A stretch of 64,000 nt of DNA, taken from positions 14,299 through 78,298 of the forward strand of contig CANNTZ010000005.1 in assembly GCA_947522735.1 (NCBI GenBank). Reading direction: 5' to 3'. Below the pieces are notes generated by a model. The model saw only the letters and a program-made list of their open reading frames with translations. It was not told the DNA's origin and searched no databases. Below are positions 26,111 to 35,353 of this stretch, piece after piece. This stretch comes from an uncultured Oscillospiraceae bacterium. Its GTDB lineage: Bacteria; Bacillota; Clostridia; Oscillospirales; Ruminococcaceae. Numbering within the stretch: the stretch's first letter is position 1; every line of letters starts with the position of its first letter. A program made the translations under genes and the position numbers.

Positions 26111-26182
26111 TAAAATATCACCTTATTTCGTCACAATATGTTTGTGGCCGTCTTTAAAAAACGTATAATCTACACAAAAAAC

Positions 26183-26211
26183 ATTTTACCACAAACCGCG
26201 AAAATTTTCAA
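26183..26211 (-). promoter_or_regulatory. Promoter upstream of phoH
   Basis: TTGAAA (26211-26206), 17 bp, TAAAAT (26188-26183) in the 146-base gap between yqfD and phoH, allowing phoH-ybeY-dgkA-era expression independent of the sporulation pair. Confidence 0.6.
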
Positions 26212-26256
26212 TGGTTTTTCCCACAAAAATACAAAAAATATGCGGTTTATATTTTC

Positions 26257-27444
26257 CTAATCTGAACGCCCGGAGATATCAATAGGCTGTTCCGCGGCAA
26301 TATTGACGATGCAGAGGTAATCTGCACGCAGCCGGAACACGCCGCCGCTGACGACGCCTGTCAGGTCGGAGCGGAGTATCTCCGCGTTTCCAAGCTCTGC
26401 GCTGCGCCGCACCTCAAGCTTGTCGAGAGCCATTGCCTTTGCCTGCTCTCCGGTTAGCGTAACAGGCACGACGTCGTATAGCATATAGTCATATACGACG
26501 CGCCGCACCGGAAGATCGAACCAGAGAAAGCGAACCGGCTCACTGTCGCGGAATTCGTAACAGCTTCCGCTGTAAACGGGCTGCGGAAGGGGAAGCTCCG
26601 CGCCGAAAATTTCGAGCGTGCTGCGCACGATGTGCTCGCCCGTCGCGCGTTCCTCCGTCTGTTCGAGCGGGATCTCTATTATTATGGTATGCTTTGTTTC
26701 GGCATAAACATCGGCGCGCGCATGCTTCCACTCCCAGCGCCCGCCGGTGTAGCCGAGGATGCCGCTGACGATTATATCGCCCTTGCGCACTATGTCGCCC
26801 TCGCTTGCCATCTCCTGTCCCGCCGACGTGATTATCCGTCTTATCACTCCGTCGCGTGCGGCGACGACGTTGTACGCGCCGTCGTTGTCCGGAAACATCT
26901 GCGGCGGCGGCACGCATTCCCGGACGTTGATGACGGCGTTGCACTCCTCGATGTTGACGGCGATCCACGAAAGCTCGTCAAGCTCGAGGAAGATGCTGCG
27001 CTCCAGCCTTCGCGCGTCCACGGACGCGGCCGCAACGCCGGTGCGCAGCCCGTACTTTTTGGCCGTCTGCAATATCAGCTCGCTGGACACGCTCTCGTTT
27101 CCGACAACCTCTATTCGCCAGACGAAGCGGTTCATAACCGCAAGAAACGCAACAAACAGCACGATGCCGAGCAGCACCCCGGCTCGGCGCCTGTTTTCGC
27201 GCGCAAAAAAGGGCGCGCCAAGCTTCTGCGCCACACGCAGCCGCACGCCGGTGCGTCTTGCAAAGCGACGCAGCCGCTTGTAATCTCCGGCAAAAACGCA
27301 GCCCTCAAGGGTATAGTCCCTGCGGCTGACACTCCAGACCGCAAAGCCGTTCTGTATCAGAAGATTGAGAAAACGTTCGACAAACGCGCCCTCCGCGCGA
27401 AAGCGCACATAGCCCCGCATATATCTCAGAATGGCGATAAGCAT
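26257..27444 (-). CDS. yqfD: Sporulation protein YqfD
   Basis: 395 aa. Opens with RYMRGYVRFRAEGAFVERFLNLLIQNGFAVW, typical of YqfD. One membrane segment (about residues 89-107) is followed by a FtsQ/POTRA-like region (WRIEVVGNESVSSELIL) and a large extracytoplasmic domain. It is made in the mother cell under sigma E in Bacillus and needed for efficient sporulation; molecular role unclear. It starts 12 bases after yqfC and is clearly paired with it. Confidence 0.93.
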   Translation of the reverse strand: MLIAILRYMRGYVRFRAEGAFVERFLNLLIQNGFAVWSVSRRDYTLEGCVFAGDYKRLRRFARRTGVRLRVAQKLGAPFFARENRRRAGVLLGIVLFVAFLAVMNRFVWRIEVVGNESVSSELILQTAKKYGLRTGVAAASVDARRLERSIFLELDELSWIAVNIEECNAVINVRECVPPPQMFPDNDGAYNVVAARDGVIRRIITSAGQEMASEGDIVRKGDIIVSGILGYTGGRWEWKHARADVYAETKHTIIIEIPLEQTEERATGEHIVRSTLEIFGAELPLPQPVYSGSCYEFRDSEPVRFLWFDLPVRRVVYDYMLYDVVPVTLTGEQAKAMALDKLEVRRSAELGNAEILRSDLTGVVSGGVFRLRADYLCIVNIAAEQPIDISGRSD

Positions 27445-27456
27445 CCCCGCGCCCCC

Positions 27457-27741
27457 TTATCTGAACTGCACCGACGATATCTCGCCCTCGATCACCGCGC
27501 CGGTTTTGGTCATGCACTTCATGCGCAGCCGGTCGCCGGTGAAGGTCGCGGTCACGTCGCCAAGGTTCAGCGCAATCTCGTTTTCGCCGTATTCGATTAT
27601 CCCAAGACAGCCCTCGACAGTCGCCTCGCGGTTGCCGATAAGCTCTATCTGCGCGCTCCCGCCGAACACGTTCGGCGGCATCTGTAGCCTCTGCGCGGCG
27701 CGTGCGCGCAGGCCCGCCCGCCGGTTACCTGCGTTTTTCAT
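27457..27741 (-). CDS. yqfC: Sporulation protein YqfC
   Basis: 94 aa. The core LQMPPNVFGGSAQIELIGNREATVEGCLGIIEYGENEIALNLG matches YqfC. Small beta-rich sporulation protein, always paired with YqfD. AGGAGAG precedes ATG 27741. In Bacillus it is sigma-E dependent; I could not identify a convincing sigma-E promoter in the 121-base divergent space. Confidence 0.92.
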   Translation of the reverse strand: MKNAGNRRAGLRARAAQRLQMPPNVFGGSAQIELIGNREATVEGCLGIIEYGENEIALNLGDVTATFTGDRLRMKCMTKTGAVIEGEISSVQFR

Positions 27742-27862
27742 CCGTTACTCTCCTTATTTGTGGTATTCACTAATTGATATGCCGCAAAAACCGATAATAG
27801 CAGCGGACAGGGATGCATAATATGGCAGTGTATCATGTGCAGGATAAAACGGAGGAGACGCA

Positions 27863-28966
27863 ATGCTGAACAAAAATAAGCTGAAGGGCGCGGCTGCGGC
27901 GCTGCTGGCGGTAATAACGGGATATCTGCTGCTGCTCGATGCGCAGGCTTTTGCAAAAGGGGTGTCCAACGGGCTGACGCTCTGCGCCGGTGTGCTTGTG
28001 CCGTCGCTGTTTCCGTTCATGGCGCTGACGCAGTTTATCAGCCTTGGCGGAGCGTCGGCGGCTATATCAAAGCCGCTGCGTCCGCTGACGAAATACATAT
28101 TCAATCTTCCGGAGCAGACCGGGAGCGCGCTGCTGATGAGCGGTATCGGCGGATATCCGGCTGCGGCCGCAATGATAGGGCGCATGGCGCGCGAGAGGTC
28201 AATCACGCGGCGGACGGCTGAGCGTATGCTCTGCTTCTGCGTCAATGCCGGGCCGTCGTTTCTCATAGGCGCGCTCGGCGCCGGGCTGCTGGGCAGCGTG
28301 AAGGCGGGAACGATACTATATCTGTCACAGCTATTCTCGTCTCTGCTGATAGGCTTCGCGCTCTCCTTCACCGAAAAGCCCGCAGTCTCCGGGACACAGC
28401 CACAGCGGCGGGTGGAGCCGTATCCGCGCGCCTTCACCGAGGCTGTGACCGAGGCGGCGCAGGCGGTGTTTTCGATGTGCGCGTTTGTGCTGATATTTTC
28501 GGCGCTGCTGGAATTTCTGAAGGGCTCCGGGCTGATCTGGGCGCTCTGCCGCGTTGCCGGCAAGGCGATACCGGTGGGAAACGGCAGGATAGGCGCGTTT
28601 TTGACGGCGCTCATCGAGATTACCGCAGGCAGCGCGGCGATGGCGGGACGATGTCCGCTTCCGGCCATGGCGTTCGCGACGGCTTTTGGAGGCGTGTCGG
28701 TTATCTTTCAGATATCTGGACAGCTTGCGGGGAGCGGCATCCGTCTCGGCGGCTTTGCGGCGTCGCGTCTGCTGCACGGAGCACTCTCGGCGGCGCTGTG
28801 TGCGCTGCTTTTGCGGTTGTTTCCGGAGGCTGCGGCCTGCATGGCGCCGGTGAGCGTCCGGATCGGCTCTGCATCGGCAATAGGCTCCGCGGCGCTGATG
28901 ATAGCCTCCGCCGTGTTTCTGCTGACGGTTGGAGGGCGGCGCAGGAGGGATGCGGGAAAAATATGA
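27863..28966 (+). CDS. YlbJ-like nucleoside-recognition (Gate) domain membrane protein
   Basis: 367 aa, about eight to nine hydrophobic helices. The pattern GVLVPSLFPFMALTQFI, SGIGGYPAAAAMIGRM and FCVNAGPSFLIGALGAGLLGS is that of sporulation integral membrane protein YlbJ (SpoVV), a dipicolinate channel in the outer forespore membrane of Bacillus. GGAGG precedes the ATG. It is divergent from yqfC, which also suits a sporulation role. Related SpmA/SpmB or nucleoside transporter-gate proteins are alternatives. Confidence 0.8.
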   Translation: MLNKNKLKGAAAALLAVITGYLLLLDAQAFAKGVSNGLTLCAGVLVPSLFPFMALTQFISLGGASAAISKPLRPLTKYIFNLPEQTGSALLMSGIGGYPAAAAMIGRMARERSITRRTAERMLCFCVNAGPSFLIGALGAGLLGSVKAGTILYLSQLFSSLLIGFALSFTEKPAVSGTQPQRRVEPYPRAFTEAVTEAAQAVFSMCAFVLIFSALLEFLKGSGLIWALCRVAGKAIPVGNGRIGAFLTALIEITAGSAAMAGRCPLPAMAFATAFGGVSVIFQISGQLAGSGIRLGGFAASRLLHGALSAALCALLLRLFPEAAACMAPVSVRIGSASAIGSAALMIASAVFLLTVGGRRRRDAGKI

Positions 28967-29019
28967 AGGAAAAGGGCGAAAACGTCAAAAAAATTGTGTG
29001 GAAAAAGCGCGTAATATAT

Positions 29020-29033
29020 GATATAATTATATC
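29020..29033 (+). promoter_or_regulatory. 14-bp perfect palindrome at a probable -10 region
   Basis: GATATAATTATATC contains TATAAT, 45 bp before the ATG at 29078. TTGTGT with a 17-bp spacer to TATGAT lies slightly upstream. Confidence 0.4.
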
Positions 29034-29077
29034 CGTATAAATCGTTTGCCTTGAAAATATATGCAGGAGACGTGAAA

Positions 29078-29290
29078 ATGCGCAGGTTATTCGGAGATAA
29101 TATAGAACCGGCGTGCATCTATTGCCGCTACGGTACAAGGACGAAGAAGGGCGACAAGATAATGTGTCCGAAAAACGGGATGGTGGACATATACTACAAG
29201 TGCCGCCGGTTCTGCTACGATCCGCTTCGGAGGGAGCCGTCCAAAGCGGCGGAGCTTCCGGAATTTTCGAAAAACGACTTTGAGCTTTGA
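29078..29290 (+). CDS. Small Cys-rich protein, 70 aa
   Basis: Not recognised by name. Five cysteines in CIYCRYG ... MCPKNG ... YKCRRFCYDPL suggest a small metal-binding fold. ATG at 29078 has GGAG eight bases upstream; an in-frame TTG at 29051 lacks a site. Similar short proteins with this Cys pattern occur as uncharacterised ORFs in Clostridia. The neighbouring amidase gene starts 15 bases downstream, so they are probably co-transcribed. Confidence 0.75.
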   Translation: MRRLFGDNIEPACIYCRYGTRTKKGDKIMCPKNGMVDIYYKCRRFCYDPLRREPSKAAELPEFSKNDFEL

Positions 29291-29305
29291 CGAGGATTAG
29301 CGAGG

Positions 29306-32203
29306 ATGTTTATGAAAAGACTGTGTGTAAAAACGATATCGTTATTCGCCGCGCTGTTCATCGCGTTCGGTGTGTTCAGTCCCGTCGTGACGGCGCGTGC
29401 CGACGATAACGTCGTTCCTGCGGTGCAGGACGCCTCCGGTCCGTTCGACGGGCAGGGAATGTTCATCAACTGCTTTGACAACGCGGATTTTCCGATGAAA
29501 AGTCCGTTTGTCACGCTCACGCCGGAGGAGCAGCTCGAAATGATGCTGGATTTCGCCCAGAGATACGGCTATACCACAATCTACTTTGAGGCGCTCGCCT
29601 ATTCCAACGCAATGTACCGCTCGTCGCTGCTGCCGGTCAGCCCGAGCATGAAGGACGTCGTCGGCAACGTCATGCTTGACAATCCTCTCAAAACGCTGAC
29701 CGAGCTGTGCCGCAAACGCGGGCTGCGGCTGGTGGCTGTGCTCGACCCGTTCTACGTCGGGCAGGAGGGGCGGCTGATCAACAAGGATCGCATCTTCGCC
29801 TCGCGAAACGACGATTACACCGTTGCCACGCCGGACGGCGGCATATATTACAACCTGCTCAACGACAACGTGAAGGAGCATATCAAGAGGATAATAGAGG
29901 AGCTGGTAAAGCGCTACGATATCGACGGCATACTCATCGAGGGGCTGGATCTGCCCCGTCAGGCCAGAGACTGCATGGGACCGGGAGCCTCCGCCGCCGA
30001 GATGGAGCTGCTCGAACAGATCCACGACGTGCTCTCGAGGAGCGAACGCACCGTAAAGCTTGCGCTCTCGCTTGGCGTCGACTATGCCGACGACGCGGCG
30101 AGCATCGACGTCGAAAACTGGATGACCGCCGGATACGCCGACTGCCTGATGCTTTCAAGCCCCGTCAGCGCCACGGAGGACGGCGAGCACTTTACCGACA
30201 ACCTTATCTATTGGAAAACCGTCGCCGATGTGACGCACGCGACGTTTTCAATGCGCCTTTGTGCGGATTCTATCCGCACGCCCTCGACCACGTCCGGCGC
30301 ACCCTACGCGGACGACGAGCTGTTCTTTGAGCTTTACGCCGCGCAGCTCAGCGGTGTGGGCGACGCCGTGTTCTCCGGCTATACCGCGCTTGCCTCGGAC
30401 GGAGAGCTGTTGGCGCGCAAGCTTGCCATCTATTCCGGCGCGTCGTATCCGGAGCTGTCCGGCGAGCTTGCCATCTCCAAAAAGTTGGCGATAACCCGTC
30501 CCGCGGACAAGCTGAATTGGAGCGGCAAGAAATATTTCATCATGGGCACGTCGGATCCGGCGTTCCCGCTGTATCACAAGGGCGAGGCGGTCGAACGCCT
30601 CGGAACCAAGGGTACGTTCGGCGTGCTTGTGGACGTTGAGATCGGCTCGAACGTCTACACCTTCACCCAGAACGGCCAGAGCGTCAGCATAGAGATCGAG
30701 CGCCCGGATCCCAATCAGAGCGCCGCGCGCATCACAAGCATAAAAAAGGGCTCCGTTTTTCCGCAGGTCATGCGCGGTGTGCGCGCGGGCGACACCGTCA
30801 AGCTCACCTGCATCGCACCCTCAAAGGGATACGTCACCGCCAAGATAGGCGGCGATACGATTGTGCTCAAGCAGGTTGCGGAGACCGCCGAGGGCGGCGT
30901 GCCGGCGGTGTTCTCCGCCGAATATACCGTTCCCGAGGACGCCTATCCAGCGAAAAAAACTACGAATGCCGGACCGATCGTCTACACTCTCGATTTCAAC
31001 GGCGCGAAAACCAGGGTGGAGTCTCCGGGAGAGCTGATTGTCGTCGGCTCCAGAGCGGATTTTATCATCCGCACGACCGACTATAACGGCAACGTATACA
31101 ACGACCGCGAGGTCACCAACGAGTTTTTGACCACCCTGCGCCGCGGGACGCTCGAATATGTCGTGGAGTGCACCGAGGACGGCTATTACGAGCTGCAAAG
31201 CGGCGGCTATCTGCCGGTCAAGAGCGCCGAGGTTGTGGAAAGCGGCGCATCGCCCGAGAATATAATATCCGGCTACACCGTCGAATACGGCGACCGCTCC
31301 GAGCAGATCAGGCTCACAGGCACCGCGGGCGCGCCCTATCACGCCGAGCTCAGCGGCGGCCTGCTGACCGTCACGCTGTTCAACACCCACGGGCTTGAGA
31401 CTCTGGACATGTCGTCCAGCAAGCTTATCTCTTCGGCGGCCGTCTCCTATAACGAATACGACAACAGCACGGTGATAGCGCTGAAGCTCCGTGAGGACGC
31501 AAAACTCTGGGGCTACAGCGTGGAGTTTGACCTGACGAACGGGAATGAGCTTGAAACCGATGCGGACAAGCTGAATGTAGGCACCACACTTATCCACCTC
31601 TCCAAGGCGCCGCAGCTCTCCACCAATCGCGTAAAGCCCTTGGAGGGTATTGTTATCGCGCTGGACGCCGGACACGGGGGGCCGGATCCCGGTGCGCTCG
31701 GCTTCGGCGGCGTAGACGGGCCGACAGAGGCGCAGCTCAATCGCGCGTCGGTTCTCTTCACCAGGACGCGCCTCGAACAGCTTGGCGCAATAGTGCTGAC
31801 GCTCGACCAGCCCGAGGACGAGAAGCTCTCGCTTGAGCAGCGTCTCGCTTTCGGCATGGACGTTAAGCCGGATTTCTTCATCTCGCTGCACCACAACAGC
31901 TCAGGCGAGACGGTCGATTCCAACACCGTCTCCGGCACGGCGGTCTATTATCACTTTGACGGCTCACAGCCGCTTGCGGAATATCTCGCCGATTACATCT
32001 CCGGCACGCTGCACCGCGAAAACAACGGCGCGCGGGAGGGCTACTTCTATGTCACGCGCATGAGCGGACAGCCGTCGGTGCTTGTTGAGCTGTCGTTCAT
32101 GGTCAATCCCGTCGAATATGAGCGCACCTGCGAGCCGCTGAGCCTCTATAAGACCGCCTATGCGGTCGCAGATTCCATCGTTGCGGCTATACGCAGCTTC
32201 TGA
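29306..32203 (+). CDS. Large secreted N-acetylmuramoyl-L-alanine amidase with N-terminal glycosidase-like domain
   Basis: 965 aa. Signal peptide ending near VVTARA. Residues about 50-390 form a TIM-barrel-like module (MFINCFDNADFP ... TIYFEALAYSNAMYRS ... DIDGILIEGLDLP) of the GHL10/DUF187 kind. The middle (400-770) consists of beta-rich Ig-like repeats. The C-terminus, about 782-965, is an Amidase_3 domain with zinc ligands His in DAGHGG, Glu in TEAQLN and His in SLHHN, and catalytic Glu in LVELSFM. It should cleave the stem peptide from MurNAc outside the cell, perhaps during sporulation. An ATG two codons later (29312) is an equally good start. Confidence 0.9.
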   Translation: MFMKRLCVKTISLFAALFIAFGVFSPVVTARADDNVVPAVQDASGPFDGQGMFINCFDNADFPMKSPFVTLTPEEQLEMMLDFAQRYGYTTIYFEALAYSNAMYRSSLLPVSPSMKDVVGNVMLDNPLKTLTELCRKRGLRLVAVLDPFYVGQEGRLINKDRIFASRNDDYTVATPDGGIYYNLLNDNVKEHIKRIIEELVKRYDIDGILIEGLDLPRQARDCMGPGASAAEMELLEQIHDVLSRSERTVKLALSLGVDYADDAASIDVENWMTAGYADCLMLSSPVSATEDGEHFTDNLIYWKTVADVTHATFSMRLCADSIRTPSTTSGAPYADDELFFELYAAQLSGVGDAVFSGYTALASDGELLARKLAIYSGASYPELSGELAISKKLAITRPADKLNWSGKKYFIMGTSDPAFPLYHKGEAVERLGTKGTFGVLVDVEIGSNVYTFTQNGQSVSIEIERPDPNQSAARITSIKKGSVFPQVMRGVRAGDTVKLTCIAPSKGYVTAKIGGDTIVLKQVAETAEGGVPAVFSAEYTVPEDAYPAKKTTNAGPIVYTLDFNGAKTRVESPGELIVVGSRADFIIRTTDYNGNVYNDREVTNEFLTTLRRGTLEYVVECTEDGYYELQSGGYLPVKSAEVVESGASPENIISGYTVEYGDRSEQIRLTGTAGAPYHAELSGGLLTVTLFNTHGLETLDMSSSKLISSAAVSYNEYDNSTVIALKLREDAKLWGYSVEFDLTNGNELETDADKLNVGTTLIHLSKAPQLSTNRVKPLEGIVIALDAGHGGPDPGALGFGGVDGPTEAQLNRASVLFTRTRLEQLGAIVLTLDQPEDEKLSLEQRLAFGMDVKPDFFISLHHNSSGETVDSNTVSGTAVYYHFDGSQPLAEYLADYISGTLHRENNGAREGYFYVTRMSGQPSVLVELSFMVNPVEYERTCEPLSLYKTAYAVADSIVAAIRSF

Positions 32204-32242
32204 GGAAGTTGATTTCTATCAACGGCAAGTCGATTTTGAACA

Positions 32243-32270
32243 TTGAATCGCCTCTATATTATGCTATAAT
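32243..32270 (+). promoter_or_regulatory. Promoter of the fucosidase gene
   Basis: TTGAAT (32243-32248), 16 bp, TATAAT (32265-32270). Confidence 0.6.
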
Positions 32271-32314
32271 CATATCGTAGATACCGATAGAAGACAAAAA
32301 TGGAGGATACGGCC

Positions 32315-33283
32315 ATGACAAACAGAGAGTGGTTCAAGCAGGCAAAATACGGCATGATGGTGCACTGGGGGCTTTATTCGCTTACGGCGGGGGAGTGGAA
32401 GGGCCGTCGAATGGCGGAGATCGGCGAGTGGATACAGGCATATATGCGCATACCCAACGCCGAGTATCATGCACTGGCAAAGGCGTTTGATCCTATACTT
32501 TTCAACGCGGACGAATGGGTGGAGCTTGCGATGGAGAGCGGCATGAAATATCTCGTCGTTACCTCCAAGCACCACGACGGCTTTGCGCTGTTCGATTCCA
32601 GGGCGAGCGACTATAATATCGTGAAGGCGACGCCGTTCGGGCGCGACGTGATATATGAGCTTGCAAATTCCTGCGCGAAAAAGGGGCTGAAGCTCGGACT
32701 TTATTATTCGCAGGATCTCGACTGGGAGCAGCCGGACGGCGGCGGCTACACCCGTGGTTACACATGGTGCGGCGACAAGGGCAGCCTTACTAACGACTGG
32801 GACTTTCCGGACAACGAGCACAAGGATTACAGCCGCTGCTTTGAGAGCAAGATAAAGCCGCAGGTAAAGGAGATACTGACGGGATACGGTGATTTGTGCC
32901 TGATATGGTTTGATGTTCCGTGCACTATCAATAAAGAGCAAAGTATTGAATTATACAATATGGTCAAAAAATATCAGCCGGAATGTCTGATTAATTCCCG
33001 TATCGGCAACGGCGCCTGCGATTACCGCTCGCTTGACGACAACGAGATCACGGACGAATATTTCGGCGACGAGCTGGTCGAGTGCCCTGCGACGCTCAAC
33101 GACACCTGGGGCTACAAGTCCTACGACCAGAATTGGAAGACGCCGGACGAGGTGCTCCGCCTAAAGAAGCACCTCAACGAGCGCGGAATAAACTACCTGC
33201 TCAACGTCGGCCCGGATTATCTCGGGCGCATCCCCGCGCCGTCCGTGGACATTCTCCGTGAGGTAGGCCGCAGGATAAAATAA
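32315..33283 (+). CDS. GH29 alpha-L-fucosidase-like glycosidase
   Basis: 322 aa, shorter than most GH29 enzymes (about 400-450 aa): the catalytic barrel without the C-terminal beta domain. It opens with WFKQAKYGMMVHWGLYSL, then YLVVTSKHHDGFALFDS, TGYGDLCLIWFDVP with probable nucleophile Asp200, and GINYLLNVGPDYLGRIP; all are GH29 landmarks. No signal peptide, so it acts on imported fucosides. ATG at 32315 has GGAGG 8 bases upstream. The catalytic acid/base is not positionally conserved in GH29 and I do not assign it. Confidence 0.88.
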   Translation: MTNREWFKQAKYGMMVHWGLYSLTAGEWKGRRMAEIGEWIQAYMRIPNAEYHALAKAFDPILFNADEWVELAMESGMKYLVVTSKHHDGFALFDSRASDYNIVKATPFGRDVIYELANSCAKKGLKLGLYYSQDLDWEQPDGGGYTRGYTWCGDKGSLTNDWDFPDNEHKDYSRCFESKIKPQVKEILTGYGDLCLIWFDVPCTINKEQSIELYNMVKKYQPECLINSRIGNGACDYRSLDDNEITDEYFGDELVECPATLNDTWGYKSYDQNWKTPDEVLRLKKHLNERGINYLLNVGPDYLGRIPAPSVDILREVGRRIK

Positions 33284-33298
33284 TATCTATACATGGCA

Positions 33299-33338
33299 AA
33301 GCTCCCGAAGCGGCGTTGCTTCGGGAGCTTGTTTTGTT
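33299..33338. terminator. Bidirectional terminator
   Basis: AAGCTCCCGAAGC / GCTTCGGGAGCTT hairpin followed by GTTTTGTT, between convergent genes. Confidence 0.85.
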
Positions 33339-33344
33339 ATGCGG

Positions 33345-34376
33345 TCAAAGCCTGACCGGCGCGCCCGTCTCCTGCGAGAGGTTGCAGGCAAGCGTAAATT
33401 CGAGCGAGCGAAGCGCGTCTGAATAGGGGGAGCGTATCCTTGACGCGTCGCCGGTCAGAACGGCGTCCACAAAGGTGCGGTCGCAGCGGATGCCGGCCTG
33501 CCCGTCGTCTCGGATGACGGCGCCATCTGCGGTGGAGCACATTTTGCCGTCGCCTTTTACAATGGAGGCGCTGTCGTCCGGAGATACGCTTGCGCCGTAT
33601 ATGACGGCTTTTTCAATGATATAGTGCTCAAGGCGCGCATCCTTGGCGGAAAAGATGATCTTATTGTCACAGCAGGAGCCGCCTGTCGCGTAGCAGCCCG
33701 TGGAAAGCGCGCCGAGCGCGCCGGAGGCAAAGCGCACGGAGGTCACGGTCAGGTCGTCGGTTTTGTAATGCTCGCCGCCGTCAACGAAGCCCGTTGTTCC
33801 GACTGTGTAGACCTCCACCGGATCCCCGAGGATATAGCGGATCATGTCGAAGTTGTGGATGGTCTGCTCCACAATCTGGCCGCCGGAGCGCGCTTTGTCG
33901 CTCCACCATTCGACGCCGGGGATGCCGCCCATACGGTTGCAGCAGACGAAGGCGATATCGTTCTCCACCGCAAAGCGGCGGGTGACGTCCACGATGCTGC
34001 TGTAGCGGCACTGGAAGCCGCAGGCGGTGATAAGGCCCTTTTGCGTGACGAGCGCGTTTATCCTGCGGGCAAGCCCGACATCCAGCGTGAGCGGCTTTTC
34101 GACGAAAAATGGGATGCCGCGTCTGATCGTCTCGAACTCGATATCGCCGTGCGCGTATGGCGGCACACAGATGAATACCATATCCGGAGCGACCTTGTCG
34201 TACATTTCACGAAAATCGGCGAACGTCCTGCCTTTTCCGGCCTTTTTGACAAAGCCTTCCGCGCGCTCCGGGATGATATCGCAGAAGCCTGCAAGCTCTA
34301 TATCATCGTAAGCCAGAAAATGCTCAAGGTGGTATTCGCCTATGCCGCCGCAGCCTATTATTGCAAGTTTTTTCAT
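33345..34376 (-). CDS. Gfo/Idh/MocA family oxidoreductase
   Basis: 343 aa. N-terminal Rossmann fold (KKLAIIGCGGIGEYHLEHF) and the EKP motif FVEKPLTLDVGLARRI that ends the NAD(P) domain with its catalytic Lys, then a beta-sheet substrate domain (GGQIVEQTIHNFDMIRYILGDP). It oxidises or reduces sugars, inositols or sugar acids. AAAGGA precedes ATG 34376. It lies downstream of a TIM-barrel epimerase on the same strand (46-base gap), a typical pair for keto-sugar catabolism. Confidence 0.9.
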   Translation of the reverse strand: MKKLAIIGCGGIGEYHLEHFLAYDDIELAGFCDIIPERAEGFVKKAGKGRTFADFREMYDKVAPDMVFICVPPYAHGDIEFETIRRGIPFFVEKPLTLDVGLARRINALVTQKGLITACGFQCRYSSIVDVTRRFAVENDIAFVCCNRMGGIPGVEWWSDKARSGGQIVEQTIHNFDMIRYILGDPVEVYTVGTTGFVDGGEHYKTDDLTVTSVRFASGALGALSTGCYATGGSCCDNKIIFSAKDARLEHYIIEKAVIYGASVSPDDSASIVKGDGKMCSTADGAVIRDDGQAGIRCDRTFVDAVLTGDASRIRSPYSDALRSLEFTLACNLSQETGAPVRL

Positions 34377-34422
34377 GTTTAAAATCCTTTCTGAATTTTT
34401 ATTCATGCTGCAAGGTCAACGC

Positions 34423-35247
34423 TTACAGCGCGAGCATCGTATTCAGCGCGTCGGCGGTGATGCGGTAGAGGAAGTCCGGTGCGAGGGGCGTCGCGCAAAG
34501 CTCCGCCGTGACATATCCGTCATAGCCCGCCGCACGAAGCGCGTCCAGAGTGCGCTTCCAGTCGATTGAGCCCTCGAGCAGGTTGACGAAAACGCCCGCG
34601 TTCCAGCCGGTGCGCAGGAAATCCTTGACATGCAGCCGGATAATCCGTCCGCCGAGCAGCTCTATCCAGTGCCACGGCTCGGAGAAAATCGCCACGTTGC
34701 CCGCGTCAAAATATGCGCCGACATTTTTTATCGCAAGCCCGTCGATGAACTGCACCATATCGAGCGGCCCTGCAAAGAAATAGTTCCATACGTTTTCGAG
34801 GCCAACGGCGACCGGGCGCTCCTCGATTTCTGATTTTATGGACAAAATCGTCTCCATCGCACGTTCACGGGCGGCCTTGACCGAGTTGTCCGGAGTTATC
34901 CCGCCGGGAACCGCAAGGATCGCCTGTGCGCCAAGGCGCTGTGCAAAGTCCATCTGCGTCAGCAGCAGACGCTTGCCAAAGTCGTTCTCTCTCGCGTTCT
35001 GCGAGCCGAGCGAGGCTCCGTAAAGCGAGGTGGATACGCTGTGCACGGGAAGCGAATATTCTTCTGACAATGCCTTTATTTCCGCGAGCTCGTCCGGTTT
35101 CATTTCGAGCGAAAGAGAGTGTGCGCCGCCATTTTCGCCATCGATATTCAGCTCAATCCCATCAAAGCCTGCCGCGGAGAGGGCGCGGAACATATCGCGA
35201 AAACCGGTTTCGGCAGGAACCGACCACGCATTTATCGATCTTTTCAA
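34423..35247 (-). CDS. Sugar phosphate isomerase/epimerase family protein
   Basis: 274 aa TIM barrel. Metal ligands are visible as Glu in VGLENVWNYF, Asp/Asn in GAYFDAGN, His in IRLHVKDF and Glu in GYVTAELCAT. The start is TTG at 35247 with AAAGGAG 7 bases upstream; upstream in-frame ATGs lie in the AT-rich promoter region and add non-family residues. It resembles xylose-isomerase-like epimerases (hydroxypyruvate isomerase/tagatose epimerase relatives). Paired with the oxidoreductase and divergent from an AraC regulator. Confidence 0.87.
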   Translation of the reverse strand: MKRSINAWSVPAETGFRDMFRALSAAGFDGIELNIDGENGGAHSLSLEMKPDELAEIKALSEEYSLPVHSVSTSLYGASLGSQNARENDFGKRLLLTQMDFAQRLGAQAILAVPGGITPDNSVKAARERAMETILSIKSEIEERPVAVGLENVWNYFFAGPLDMVQFIDGLAIKNVGAYFDAGNVAIFSEPWHWIELLGGRIIRLHVKDFLRTGWNAGVFVNLLEGSIDWKRTLDALRAAGYDGYVTAELCATPLAPDFLYRITADALNTMLAL

Positions 35248-35353
35248 GTAAAAACTCCTTTCCTTTTTCTTGTTTTTATTGTATAATATATGCTGAGAAA
35301 AGTATATAGACATTGCGTATAAAAAACTGGACAAAACAGACGGGGGATTAAGC

